A stretch of DNA of 64,000 nt. Origin: Adiantum capillus-veneris. Lineage: Eukaryota > Streptophyta > Polypodiopsida > Polypodiales > Pteridaceae. The position numbers were made by a program, and so were the translations under genes. Numbering within the stretch: position 1 is the first letter of the stretch; every line of letters begins with the position of its first letter. The notes beneath the pieces are model-generated. The model was given only the letters and a program-made list of their open reading frames with translations. It searched no databases and was not told the DNA's origin. The stretch spans positions 98,221,912 to 98,285,911 of the forward strand of contig CM043963.1 in NCBI GenBank assembly GCA_014529385.2. Direction: 5' to 3'. Below, piece by piece: positions 23,948-34,406 of the stretch.

Positions 23948-24100
23948 TGTTAGACAAGGGGAACTAGAACCTAGGAGTCCACCTCCCAACCACCCACTAT
24001 ATAGCATGGCTCCTAGCCCTTTGCCCTAGTTGGACTCCCTTTCCACACTGCTTAGCCCGGCCTTGCCCTTGTCTAGTCCAGCCTTGCCGTTGTCCTGACA
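23948..24100 (-). repeat. Element S 5' LTR, 153 bp
   Basis: Starts TGTCAGGACAACGG and ends CTTGTCTAACA on the minus strand. The same 153-bp sequence is found in plus orientation at 56190-56342 with six mismatches by eye (about 96% identity). TG...CA ends, adjacent primer site and gag confirm it as the 5' LTR. It is unusually short for a Ty3/gypsy element. A TATA-like GCTATATAG lies inside. Confidence 0.93.
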
Positions 24101-24338
24101 TATAGCTTGGTGTTGACCTTGGTGACGAAGACATGACAGGCGGGAGTGAAGTCAACACCGTGCGAATATGAGGCTTGGGGACTGCGCAACGCCACCTATC
24201 ACTTGGTGCTAACCTTGGCAAATAGGCATCGGTACATCCACAGACTTACATTGTTTTGAGTCATGGGCCGAGCTTGTCGATCCAATGGGAAAAGGGTAAG
24301 AGTGATCATCGATGAGAGGCGCACTCTAATAGGAACAT
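24101..24338 (+). repeat. Segment of element F LTR (displaced)
   Basis: Carries units of the same repeat family as 56343-56632 (complement of AAGGTCAACACCAAG and GATAGGTGGCGTT). The 5 bases next to the S LTR (complement CTATA) and the 5 bases after the other S LTR (CAAAA at 56343) both align to CGATA of the repeat unit. It is followed by element C, whose far side (42788 onward) continues the same pre-insertion sequence. I read it as part of the 3' LTR of element F, separated from the rest by the inversion. Confidence 0.7.
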
Positions 24339-24840
24339 TGTAGATGGTGGAGGCAGTTTCACTAGGTGGGGACGAGCTCTTGGAAAGTCGAGCAACGGAC
24401 CATTCAGTAATTACCATGACGATTACCACAGTAACTCCAAAGAGCTATAAATAGAACCCATTATGTTGTAATCGGGTTGGCAATTGTTGGTTGTACTTTT
24501 GGGTTGTTTTATCCTTTGACTTACTACTCTTAGTGTGTGATTGTAGTCCTGAAGCTGTTCCTAGGCTACATTATTCCACTTGTACTCTTACTCTGTAATT
24601 TCTAATACAGTAGTCAAGTACACTTCAGCCAGATATGCTTTGTATCCATTTCCTTTGAATCTAAATCTGAATCTAGTCATTCAGCTTGTCTAATTCTCAA
24701 TAGATGTATTCCAGTTCATATAACTATTATAGCTCAGTTTCTATATTTCTTCCAGTTCTACTGATTGAACTAATGAATCACCAGTAGCTGTAAACTCAAA
24801 CACTGGAATCAGCTATCTAAAGTGATCGTCTCCAATTCCA
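24339..24840 (+). repeat. Element C 5' LTR, 502 bp
   Basis: Begins TGTAGATGGTGGAGG and ends CTCCAATTCCA. Roughly 95% identical by eye to 42279-42782. A TATA-like CTATAAATA at 24445 probably drives transcription. Confidence 0.93.
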
Positions 24841-24843
24841 TTT

Positions 24844-24859
24844 TGGTGATCACGATGGC
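24844..24859 (+). promoter_or_regulatory. Element C putative primer binding site
   Basis: TGGTGATCACGATGGC starts three bases after the LTR and begins with TGG, as required to pair with a tRNA CCA end. The cognate tRNA was not identified. Confidence 0.55.
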
Positions 24860-24917
24860 TAGAGCTATTGCTCGTTGACCAGCAGACTCCTCTCCCAGTT
24901 TGAGTTTCAACTGCAGT

Positions 24918-26015
24918 GATGGCACCTAAACCCAGTCGTGGCCGAAAACCATCCTACCGTGTTGACCCTATTCCTGAGGAGTCAGAAAGAGACTCTGATC
25001 CCAAGGATGAACAAGTAACTGACACTGAGGCTTAGGAGGAGCATAGTCATGCTGATAAGGCACAGGACTCTCAGCATTCCAGTCAGTCCAGATAATGCAG
25101 AGCTGAAAGGGAAGAACGCAAGGCCAAGAGTTCTCGGACCAAATAGGGAGACAAAGGTGCCAAAGGTAGTAAAGGAAGTCATCATAGTTCCAGTAGAAAA
25201 GCTAGAGAGGAGACAACAATTGAGACGGAGGCAGAGATTAATTGGGATGCAGACATGGACTATTGTAAGAAGGCTAAAAAAAAGAGTCAGGATTCCAAGG
25301 TGAGAAAAGGAAGAAATGAGGTTGATAGACATGATTACACATCTTCATTGAAAATCTCTTTTCCCATGTGCAAAGGGGGAAAGAAGGAGGACCCGGATCT
25401 TCATATCCAAGCCTTTAAGCAGTATGCTGAGTTAAAAAATATTGATGAAGATGATTGGGGTCACTACTTTCTGCAAACATTAAAGGAGGCAGCAAGGAAA
25501 TGGTACTACCATTACCCGGCTTGTCAACTCAGATCATATAATAAACTGCTTAAATCTTTCCGACTGGAATATTCAGACAACAGAGGAGATGAGGATATAC
25601 TCTGTGAGCTGGATAAGATAAGGCAAGGAAAATTATTAGTCAGAAGCTATGTTGAGAAAATCAAGGAACTAACTAGACAACTGCAGGAACCACCATCCGA
25701 AAAGCGACTACGAGCATGGTTTTTGAATGGTTTCGCAGTAAGAAGCTTAGGGAACAGGAGGTGCCGGCACCAACCAAGAAATTCAATGATTTGGTGCAGC
25801 GGGCCCTGAAGCTCGAACAGCAAGCTAAGAAGGAAAAGAGTCATAAGAAGAGGAGGTCCAGTAGTAGCAGTACTTCTATTGAAGATTCTGAGTCTAGTAG
25901 AGCCTCTAGTAGCTCTGAAAGTAGTTCAGATGAAAGAACCAAAGACAAGACTAAGAAAGGATCTTGGTCTAGGAAGATTGAAGAGATGGTTCGGCAAATT
26001 GCTAAAATTAGCTAG
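24918..26015 (+). mobile_element. Element C gag
   Basis: Starts at ATG 24918 (MAPKPSRGRKPSYRVDPIPE) with a charged, Ser/Lys-rich N terminus interrupted by stops. It is then open from 25255 with the capsid core: ISFPMCKGGKKEDPDLHIQA, HYFLQTLKEAARKWYYHY, and SYNKLLKSFRLEYS, typical of retrotransposon Gag. A frameshift near 25745 moves to a second frame (25716-26015) ending in a Lys/Ser/Glu-rich stretch. The product would build the particle. Decayed but recognisable. Confidence 0.85.
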
Positions 26016-26036
26016 ACCAGACAGCCGGTAAGAAGA

Positions 26037-26425
26037 ATGGAAACCTGTTGTTCAAAGTGTAAATCTAAAGACCATGTTTCAAACGAATGTCCACAGTGTA
26101 CTTATTGCAAAGCTTATGGCCATTTATGGAACAACTGTGGTATTCGAATTCATCATTTTAAGAAGGGAAAAGATTTGTCAGTGGTAGCATTCACCATTTT
26201 AAGAAGGGAAAAGATTTGTCAGTGGTAGCATTCACCAATGTGAACCAGTAAGAGTAGAAACTACTAGTGTTTCTCAAAAGGAGAAACCAGGTGAAAGTGC
26301 TACTGGAGCATGGCGAGGTAGATACCAAGCGGGTACCAGCCAAGGCCGAGGTCGTGGTAATTTTCAAAATCGAAGCCTGAATTGCTATACATGTGGTAAG
26401 TATGGGCATTTCGCGGCTCACTATC
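26037..26425 (+). mobile_element. Element C nucleocapsid: three CCHC knuckles
   Basis: CSKCKSKDHVSNEC (26049-26090) and CTYCKAYGHLWNNC (26097-26138) are perfect CX2CX4HX4C knuckles only two residues apart. A third at 26384-26425, CYTCGKYGHFAAHY, has lost its last Cys. Between the second and third is a 41-bp tandem duplication (26154-26194 and 26195-26235), which shifts the frame. These knuckles bind the packaged RNA. Confidence 0.9.
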
Positions 26426-26442
26426 CAGAAACACCTGAAGCT

Positions 26443-27400
26443 ATGGATATCGAGACGAAGATTCCAGAACCGGTTCCTGTACGAGCAGTTACACGAAGCA
26501 AAGGGGTGGTGATTGAGGAAATTCTAGACAGACCAGCAAAACCAATCAATCCTGAAAGTAGAAAATGGGCTCAACAGAGAGAGGTATGGAAGGCCAAGGG
26601 TAAAGAAAAGGTGGTTGATGAATGGCAGGAGCAAAGAGAACTAGCGGCGGCAAAAATCACTGAGGATTTGGCCAAGAAACTACCAGAGCAACCAGAGAGT
26701 TCTGATGCGCGGGTCATTCATAAGATACCTACCCAATTGTCTGAGACAACATAACCAAATCAGTCAAAGACTGGGATGCCTGAGACCAGGTTGGCTGCAG
26801 TACAAGGGTTGATGGAAGAGTTGGGAACTACTAAAGGAGCTGGAAGCACTAAACCAAAGGAATGGTATTGTGAAGATAATACCAGTTCTTCAAGTTCTGA
26901 CGACAACTCTGAGCATGAGAAAGAGGAAATTCATGTCAAGATTTGGGACAGAATTCAGAAACTCACTGTGGAGTTAGAGGACATTAGAAGAACTCTACCT
27001 GAAGCAGTGAAATTCATCAGGCAGCGAATGAAGGCTGAGGTGGAGGCCAGATTAGTCGACTTGATAGCTGTCAGAGATGATGAAGTGCCATTGATTCAGG
27101 TGGACTACAAAGTGAGGAAACAGTGGGAACCACTCTCAAGCGTTATACTAGATGGAGGAGCAGGGGTAAATCTTTTGGGGGTACATCTTCAGTAAAGGAT
27201 GGGAATTACTAACCTGAAACCAGCATCTTTCAAAGTCCGAATGGTGGATCATCGAGTGGTGCAAGCAACTGGAATGGTAGAGAATATGCAAATACGAGTG
27301 GGCGACGCAAAGTTCAAAGCCAGTTTCCTAGTACTGGGTGTGCAAGGAGCTTATGGGATGCTACTGGGACGCCCATGGCTGTGAACAACACAGGCTATTC
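26443..27400 (+). mobile_element. Element C linker and protease
   Basis: A charged linker (26443-26754, 26776-27060) leads to a retropepsin: SSVILDGGAGVNLLGVHLQ with the catalytic Asp in DGGAG near 27150, one stop at 27193-27195, then MGITNLKPASFKVRMVD and the C-terminal motif YGMLLGRPWL near 27355-27382. DGG instead of DTG/DSG is also seen in elements A, E and F here. It cleaves Gag-Pol during particle maturation in functional relatives. Confidence 0.85.
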
Positions 27401-27675
27401 ATGACTATGCTAATCAGACTTTGACAATACAGGGGCCAGTAGCAGAATCTAGATTCAGACGAATAACACCCGAAGTTGGAGAAAGGAACTGAGACCCAAG
27501 GAGCTCTGCCAGAAGTACAAGGTGAAGAAAATTGAGAAAATGTTGGCAGCTATGAATCTTTTTTCCATTAACAAAGATAGATCTCAATGCAGTCTTAATG
27601 AACAAAGATGAAGCTGAAAAATAAAAGAAACAATTTCTAGAACAGTTCACTGAACTGAATTCAGGAGAACGTCTA

Positions 27676-28130
27676 GTGAGATTAACTGGAAGACAAGAAG
27701 AACCGGTTGAGTTCAGCACACTAGTAGAACCAGCATGCTCTGGAGTAGCTACTGGAAATCAGAATGGTAATTCAGAGCTCACAGGATCGTCCTGGGATTA
27801 TGTTGAGGAGTCAACCAAGAGAAAGGGTAGAGAGCCTAACTGGTTGCTTCCAGATGATCAGGAGATAGAGGAATGGAATTTAGGGTCTGAAGAAAACCCT
27901 AGAATGATAAAGGTAAATAAACATCTGAATCCTACGATGAAAGGGAAGGCACGACATATGTTCCAGCACTATAAAGATGTGTTCGCATGGGAGAATACTG
28001 ATCTGAAAGGGGTGGATCCAGAGGTCTGTCAACACAGAATACCACTGAAAACCAATGCCACGCTAGTATGACTGCAGCGCTATCAAATGAATCCGAATTA
28101 TGCTAAGAAGGTCAAAGAAACTCTTTGCTA
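27676..28130 (+). mobile_element. Element C: truncated start of RT
   Basis: The open stretch from 27676 ends in YKDVFAWENTDLKGVDPEV and QHRIPLKTNATLV, then after one stop QRYQMNPNYAKKVKE, the well-known beginning of gypsy RT. Coding similarity stops at about 28125, before any catalytic RT block. The bases from 28130 to 28217 continue into the 3' ORF region once D is removed. RT, RNase H and integrase have been deleted. Confidence 0.82.
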
Positions 28131-28217
28131 TGCTTTTAGCAAAGTGATTGGATTCTAAAGTCAATATCAACCTTTGTCAGATATTGTCGCATAATGTACT
28201 TCAGTAAACTGCCAAGT

Positions 28218-29129
28218 TGTTAGCGGGTCGCCGCAACGGACATCTGTAGCATAGCTTTCTGGCACTAACATAATTTCAATACTCAGGGAAAGTGACTCGG
28301 ATGGGGCACGGAGACTCTATGAGATCGTCAATCTCATGAAGTGAACCTTAACAAGCAAACACAACAACTCTACAAGCAAACCAACACTCAATGATCAGGG
28401 AAATCTACCTATGTCCTTTCTCACAGCTCTAGGTCATCACGCCATTTTGGCACTCGAACGGACTCGAAATGCAACGAAACTTTAGGAGTAGGTTTAGGAC
28501 ACCTAGGGGCACTATCCTAGCAAATATGGACGCAATCCGACAAGGTACCAAAATCACGATCCATCATGAGAAAGGTCCTGAAAACTGCAACAGATCAGTC
28601 CAGAAGTGTCGACCTATGGTCTAAGAACACTCTCCTATGGTCAAAACGACAATAAACAATGATTTAAGCACTCAAATCTGCATTTACAGCTCACAGACAC
28701 GTAGTCACGAACCTCAACAAAACTGACAATGCTTACACTTAAATTAAAGAACAAAGAGAGAGGAACACAATGCAACTTTTGGATTTGAAAACTGATTACC
28801 CATTCATTAGTTGCATCGATTACAAGGTTGGAGCAGCTCGTAGCTTGAGCGTACGTTTTTTGAGCTCCCTTCTTCTTCTAAAGATAAGCCTCCTTTCCCA
28901 TTAAGGTTATTGACATTTATACCTAGGGCATTCTAAATGGCCAGTGGCCGGCTCACGCGGACCTTTACAAATAACGTGACAAAATTACAACTCAGGGATT
29001 GACTGTTACTCTGGAATTGGGATTTACACAGAGTATTACTACACTAGCTCGGAAAACTAATAGAGTACAAATGTAGTGTCCGACTTTGTGTCCGACCAGT
29101 TGGGTGTCCGTTTGATCTGTCATCAAACA
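28218..29129 (-). repeat. Element D 3' LTR, 912 bp
   Basis: On the minus strand it starts TGTTTGATGACAGATC right after a polypurine tract and ends before target duplication CAAGT. Bases 28344-29129 match the 5' LTR copy (38403-39161) closely. The last ~126 bases (28218-28343) have no counterpart in the 5' copy. Confidence 0.9.
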
Positions 29130-29141
29130 TTCCCCCCTTCC
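29130..29141 (-). promoter_or_regulatory. Element D polypurine tract
   Basis: The minus strand reads GGAAGGGGGGAA immediately before the 3' LTR start, the expected plus-strand DNA primer. Confidence 0.85.
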
Positions 29142-30384
29142 TAATTCGTGCGTCCCTTGACACGACCTTGTGCAGTCTTGTCATAGGGTTGTCTTCAGCT
29201 TTGTCTTCAAGGTTGGTCTTCATCTTGGGAAGCGCGTTGTCGTTGATGACGCTCTCCCCTTCCTTGAGTGATGCATAGATGTCATGTTGTTGATACGTGA
29301 TTTGAGCTTTGATTATCAAGGCAACGTTCCTTCTTGTTGTGCATTCACCTCTTGGTTGCCAATCTTAGCCGCCGTAAAGATGGATGTTGAAGTGTTTGAT
29401 CGTGTAGAACTGATCCTCTTTGTGGCGTGGACTTTATGATGGATATTCTTTCAAGGTCCACTGCAATTTGAGTTTTCTGCAATAGTCACCAATGTTGAAG
29501 CACTGTGTGAGCTACTTTTGATTGTTGTGTGGATAGCTCGCTTTTGCTGAATTTTTCATTGCTTGTTGTTGTGGGCCATTCTTTGACTTGCCATTGTTTG
29601 ATGGAGCTTTGTTGTTGCCCTTGAAGATAAAAGATGCTCTTGATAAGCATATGGGAGACCTGCAGTGTTTGCTCCAAGTTGTTGTCGATTGATTTGGGTA
29701 GCCATTTCTTTATTGATGATGTAGAAGGAATATATACAAGAAGTCGATGATGAGGGTTTCTAGATTAGGGTCTTAAAACCTGGATGACCAAAGGGAAAAA
29801 ACCCAGTGGGCAAAAAAGTACCTTTGGTATAGGTCCTTATTGAAGTTGAGCATTTGGAATTGAAATACCTGTCATGCAAGGTGAGTGCGTTGGAGAAACA
29901 AAGGAAGAAAGCCTAATGCAAGTGTCAATTATAGGACACTCTATATGCATATGAAAATTTGTCAAACCAAAGCATGCAACGTAAGAGATGGAGATGATGG
30001 GTGCTTCAAGGAACAAATGTAGCACATGTGACATCAAAGGACATCTCAATAGCTTCCATGTTTCCAAGAAGGGTTTTCGATGTAGAAGCTTCTCCACTCA
30101 TACCTCACTGTGCTGAGTGTGTGAATGTCTTTTGGACTTCCTCCTTCACTTACCACTATACTACAATGACTTCGACTCTTATGCTCACCTATACCAACAT
30201 GAGCGACACAGCGTAATTATGCTCAACTCTTTCAGCTTGAGCAGTACCTAGAATACCTAAGACGCTTAGACCACAAAGAATATTACATGAAGGTTTGGGA
30301 CTAACGCCTCGCTCATTTAGTGGCTTAGCAGCCTGACTCTGACTTTTATTGTATGTATTTTTAATGGCGACTTGGACTTACCTG
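29142..30384. other. Element D 3' untranslated stretch
   Basis: Between the W-x-P-K tail and the polypurine tract there is about 1.2 kb without a recognised domain on either strand. Short open frames exist but none resembles a known family. Confidence 0.45.
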
Positions 30385-31330
30385 TTAAAGGCCAGAAACC
30401 CAATTCCATAAGTTCTGGAAATTTAGACCTTTTCCATTGTGTTGGTCTTTGGATGCCACCATTTTGTCGAGTAGGTTGGCATATTTTGGTTCCTCTTGAA
30501 TTTCTTGTCGTATGTTCACGCTGCTTTGTGAAACAAGTCCTTCAGCTCTTGTAGGGACTGATGTAGCCTTTGCTTTACCTTGCATGAGAAGCGGTTGTTG
30601 AGATTTGTGGGTTCTTTGTGATTGCCTTTCCACAAGCGATTTTGGAACCCATCTTGTTTTTGGTCCTTGTGTGACCCTCTTTGGTATTTTATCTTCTTCT
30701 ATAATTTGATGGACACTAGGCTTCGGTATCCAAACCTGATGATTTCCATGTAAAAGCCTTGCTTTTGTAATTGATGACAAGGTAAATTGCAACAGCCTTG
30801 GTTGTAATTGGCTTTTGGTTGTCATTGCTTGCTTTGGGGTAGAAGCTTGTGCTGCTTGACTTCTCTTCGTTGTTCCAGATTGAGCTACAGTTTTTGGTAA
30901 CCATTTTGGAGTGTTACCTTCATAAAATATCCTTGTGCTTCAAGTAGCTTAATTGGAATCATCTCGCTGCTGCATCTGTTTGTGTTGGGTAGCTTCATTG
31001 AAGTTTGACTTTGGTACCCATACTTGTTGTGTTGCTTTCTTGGAAGGTCTTTTCTTCTGTCCTTTTTTGTTGTTCTTTCTCCTTCTTGAGTTGTTTTTAT
31101 TCCATTGATAGCTTGGCTCGCTCATTGTAGAACTTCTTTCTTGAGGTGAGTACATCTAGGTTGTTACTTTAGGCTTTTTGGCCCAATCATTAATGTTTCC
31201 TTCGAAGTAGCCTTGAGCAGTGATTGACTCATTTGATGCTACCCACCCTATCACCTTTTGTTGTTGAGGCTGAACTTGTGCTTCATGTATCCAAACTGGG
31301 TCTTTGACTTTAATGTGCTCTTTGAATACC
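30385..31330 (-). mobile_element. Element D W-x-P-K repeat tail
   Basis: Minus-strand open stretches (31155-30949 and 30825-30385) with frameshifts. They repeat a short module centred on a Trp-x-Pro-Lys motif: QVWVPKSNF (W near 31020), PKWLPK (near 30905), QVWIPKPSV (near 30732), TRWVPKSLV (near 30651) and a diverged GNINDWAKKPK (near 31170). The Trp motif is often preceded by an AQGYF-type element and GN. Element F has the same module (58.3-59.1 kb). Function unknown; it is basic and could bind nucleic acid. Similar WVPK motifs are known in linkers of some plant retroelement polyproteins. Confidence 0.65.
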
Positions 31331-31389
31331 AACACTTGGTTGACATTCTTTGGCTTCTTTTGGATGCTTTTTGGTGATGGAAACTTTGG

Positions 31390-32193
31390 TTAATAGACTT
31401 TTTGTTTCGGTTTCCATTGCATTGTTGATGGTTTGGCTCTTGATGTAGAGGCTTTGTGGAAAGTCAGATGGAAGCTCGTTGAAGGTAAAGTCGTCTTGCG
31501 AGGTTGATATACTTCAATGTTTATCTTTGCTTTACCTTTTTCCATGATAGTTGGCGATTTCTTCTCTACATGGATTTGAGAAGCTTCATGGAGTCTTACC
31601 GTTGTCTTTGCTGAAGCTTTTGATTGTTGTTGAAAGAAGATGTTCCTCCAGCTTTCTGTCAGGTTTAGAATCTCTTTGATATGATGGGAGTCAATCATGT
31701 GGAAAGTATCTTTATACTCCCCGGTACTCAATTTGAGTACAACTTCTACCACTCCGAAGCTAGGAATCGGAATTTTTGAACTTGTGTACACGATGTCCTC
31801 TAGCTCGACGATTGGTGGCTTTCCCATCATGATCCACGTTCCATAAGTCATTATATTCTTTGTTGCTTCTGGATCTACCACATCTGAACATGTGATTTTG
31901 AGTCTTGTTTCTCCGCATATGCTGAATTTGATCGTCGTAGGAGACAGTCGATCATCTTCTTCTCTATCCCTGTTCTTGTCTTGATCTTGCGCTTGTTGAA
32001 GATTTTTCGTTGAACTTGAAATCTTTTCTTCTTCATTTGCTTTCATTGGAGTCTGCTTCTTTGAAATAGCTTTTATCAATTCTTTAGGTATGTCAATGAT
32101 GACATATTCTCGTTCTGCTTCCTTCATGTGCCACTTTGGCATCATGCTCCATGATGTAGCTATCTGTCTCACCTTTTCTACTTTCACACTCAC
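31390..32193 (-). mobile_element. Element D second retropepsin-like domain
   Basis: A 267-residue open frame downstream of the real protease. Residues ~86-175 read CSDVVDPEATKNIMTYGTWI, MGKPPIVELEDIVY and IPSFGVVEVVLKLSTGEYKD then MIDSHHIKEILNLTESW. This has retropepsin-fold spacing, but the catalytic triplet is replaced (VDPEA). The homologous domain in element F (59174-59479) keeps LLDTSA. So D carries a probably inactive copy. It may have a structural or Gag-binding role, which is speculative. Confidence 0.6.
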
Positions 32194-32277
32194 AAATCTC
32201 GTTAGCTTCCTTCAACACCTTTATCGTAAATATGGGAGTTATATCATACCCTTACTCATCACAGAATTTAGTCGGGG

Positions 32278-32950
32278 TCACCTCATTCCCACACATCTCA
32301 AGAGTCGCCAGTATTTGATCCCATCCAAAGGTTCAATTAACTCCTCTGGAAATGGCTCTGGTACATATGCCTCATCTTCTATTGAACGCTCTAGGATGCA
32401 ATCCTGCTTTCTAAGACTTCCACTATCAGGAGCTCCGTACATCCAAATATGCGCTTTGCTTTCCAAATCAGTTGTGGAGTTTAAATCTTCCCCCGGGGTT
32501 CGTACTACATCTTTATAACTATGATTTGTGACACTGATCTTCGTAGTGACATCATTGTGTCTCAAGTAGATATACTCATAGCCCTAGTCTTGTACCATTT
32601 TGAGCTAACGCATGAATGGTCTACCCAATATGATATCGAATTTGCTGCTCTTATCAAAATTCATTATGGCAAAGGTGTGCTCATACTCGATGCCACACGA
32701 GGATACAATGATTTGTTCTAATATTCCAATCAGTTTCTCCGTGTATTCATCCGCTAATTGCAGTTTCATTCGGGTTTTCCTAAGAGTTCCCCATTTTTTC
32801 CATATCGCTTTGGTTGCAGTGGCAATTCCTGCCCCACTATCTAATATAGCAACCGTCTTTACACCTTTGTACTCAAGCGGTAAGGTGGTGTTTCCTTCAT
32901 CTCCTTCATAGTAGTCACCCGCCTTATTTACCGGTACTAGCTTTGTCTAT
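32278..32950 (-). mobile_element. Element D protease
   Basis: The minus strand from about 32950 reads YYEGDEGNTTLPLEYKG, then VAILDSGAGIATATKAIWKK (catalytic DSG at 32827-32841, intact), TFAIMNFDKSSKFDIILGRP and FMR near 32600. This is a complete retropepsin. It continues after one stop into a linker (32565-32278). The YxEGDExNxTxP entry and ILGRPFMR exit are shared with element F. Confidence 0.85.
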
Positions 32951-33097
32951 CGCTTCTTCGGCGAGGTGTCATCCATGTTTTTGTCTGGCAAGTTGGTCAT
33001 GAGAAGGGATTTTCAACCTCATGTTTTCCAGGTGTTTGCCCATTTGGCCCCATAGATGCGGTCTAATTTTTAGTAGCTCTGAGAGATAAAGTGTGCA

Positions 33098-34397
33098 TTA
33101 TATAGAAGAAGACATCCATTCATGCAAGCTCTTTGTATCCATCATTTTTGGTGTGGCTTTCCACTGAGAAGGTACCATTTTAACCTGGGATTTTGTCTTG
33201 TGTTCTCCTATGAAAGATGGCAAAGTCTTTAGAGAGCGTGGTTTACTCTCTTCAGATGCGATAGACCCGACGTCCCCATATAAAGATCGTATATCCCTTG
33301 GCAAAAATTCATGATCCATGTTTATCTCAGGAATAGGTGCTGACTGTAAGGTAGCACTACCATCTTTTCGGTTTCTAATCAATTCCCACAAGGATTGTGG
33401 CCACGGTTCTTCTACCTCCGGAATAGGCATCACTGCTTGTGAGCCCACCCCATCTGTGGTATTGGCTACTTCCCTTGTATCTAAAGGTGCCTCAACTCTC
33501 AACCCTCCTTGGTCTCTGTTTACAATACCCTGGCTCTCCAATTCTTGGACTTTATCGCGGATTAGCACCTCCATTTTTGGAGCATCTGGAACATGTGGTT
33601 CCATAAGAGATTGGGCCTTCTGGATGAGCTCCTTGCACATTTGCAACCTCTCCTTTTCATACCTTGGATGAGGATATGTCAGCCATCTATCCTCCTGGTT
33701 TGGTTGGGTTTTAGCCTAGCTTCATAAGCTTTCAAGATCGCATGTAAAGGTTCCAAGACTTTTTCCACTAAGACTGAACCTCCCGAGTTAGTCTTTGACT
33801 CTTTAGGTCCCTTTGCGTTTTTGTTCCTTTCTTGCTCTTGTCTAAGCTGTTCTCTTGTTTGATTCAATTTAGTTTCCAGAGCTGCTTTCTCCTTCAGCCT
33901 CTTCAATTTCATTTTGTCCCGTCTGCCTTTCCATGATCTTCTTCTGAAGCTTCTCACCGTTTTTTTCTCAAATTCTTTTTGAACAAGCAATGTGGCTTTT
34001 TCAGCTGGTTTGTTTTTGGCAGCTTCTTGAGCTTGAGCTTGAGTCATCACGTTTAAAGGAATGGCGGGTTCTACCTCGGATCCGCTTGAAGAAGGCATCA
34101 CGCCTACAACATTCATTGTTGCTTTCCCTTTGTAGTCTGGATTTTTAGCACAGTGTTGGCGTAGATGGTCTATACCACAACGTTCACATAATACAAATAA
34201 TTCGATTTGTGACAGCTTTGTGCCCAATGGTCACCTCCACATTCATAGCATGGACCTTCTTGTTTCATAGCTGGAGATCCAGCCGATGGTTGTTCTTGCC
34301 TTGTGAGGATGTTCTTTGAACCATACTCCTGATGATTGGCTATGAACACGAGCGTATTTGTATCCATGGAGTACTGATTTCTCATGGGTTGTGGCAT
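33098..34397 (-). mobile_element. Element D gag 3' part: knuckles and basic linker
   Basis: Two knuckles of the shorter CX2CX3HX4C type, CYECGGDHWAQSC (34212-34250) and CERCGIDHLRQHC (34150-34188), in adjacent frames, then a Lys/Glu/Arg-rich helical region (34050-33750) and an acidic linker (33646-33098) leading to protease. A third, damaged knuckle CNIYGGDHPTPWC lies upstream near 34510. Shorter-spaced knuckles are known in some plant gypsy Gags. Confidence 0.8.
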
Positions 34398-34406
34398 ATA
34401 CGTTGG

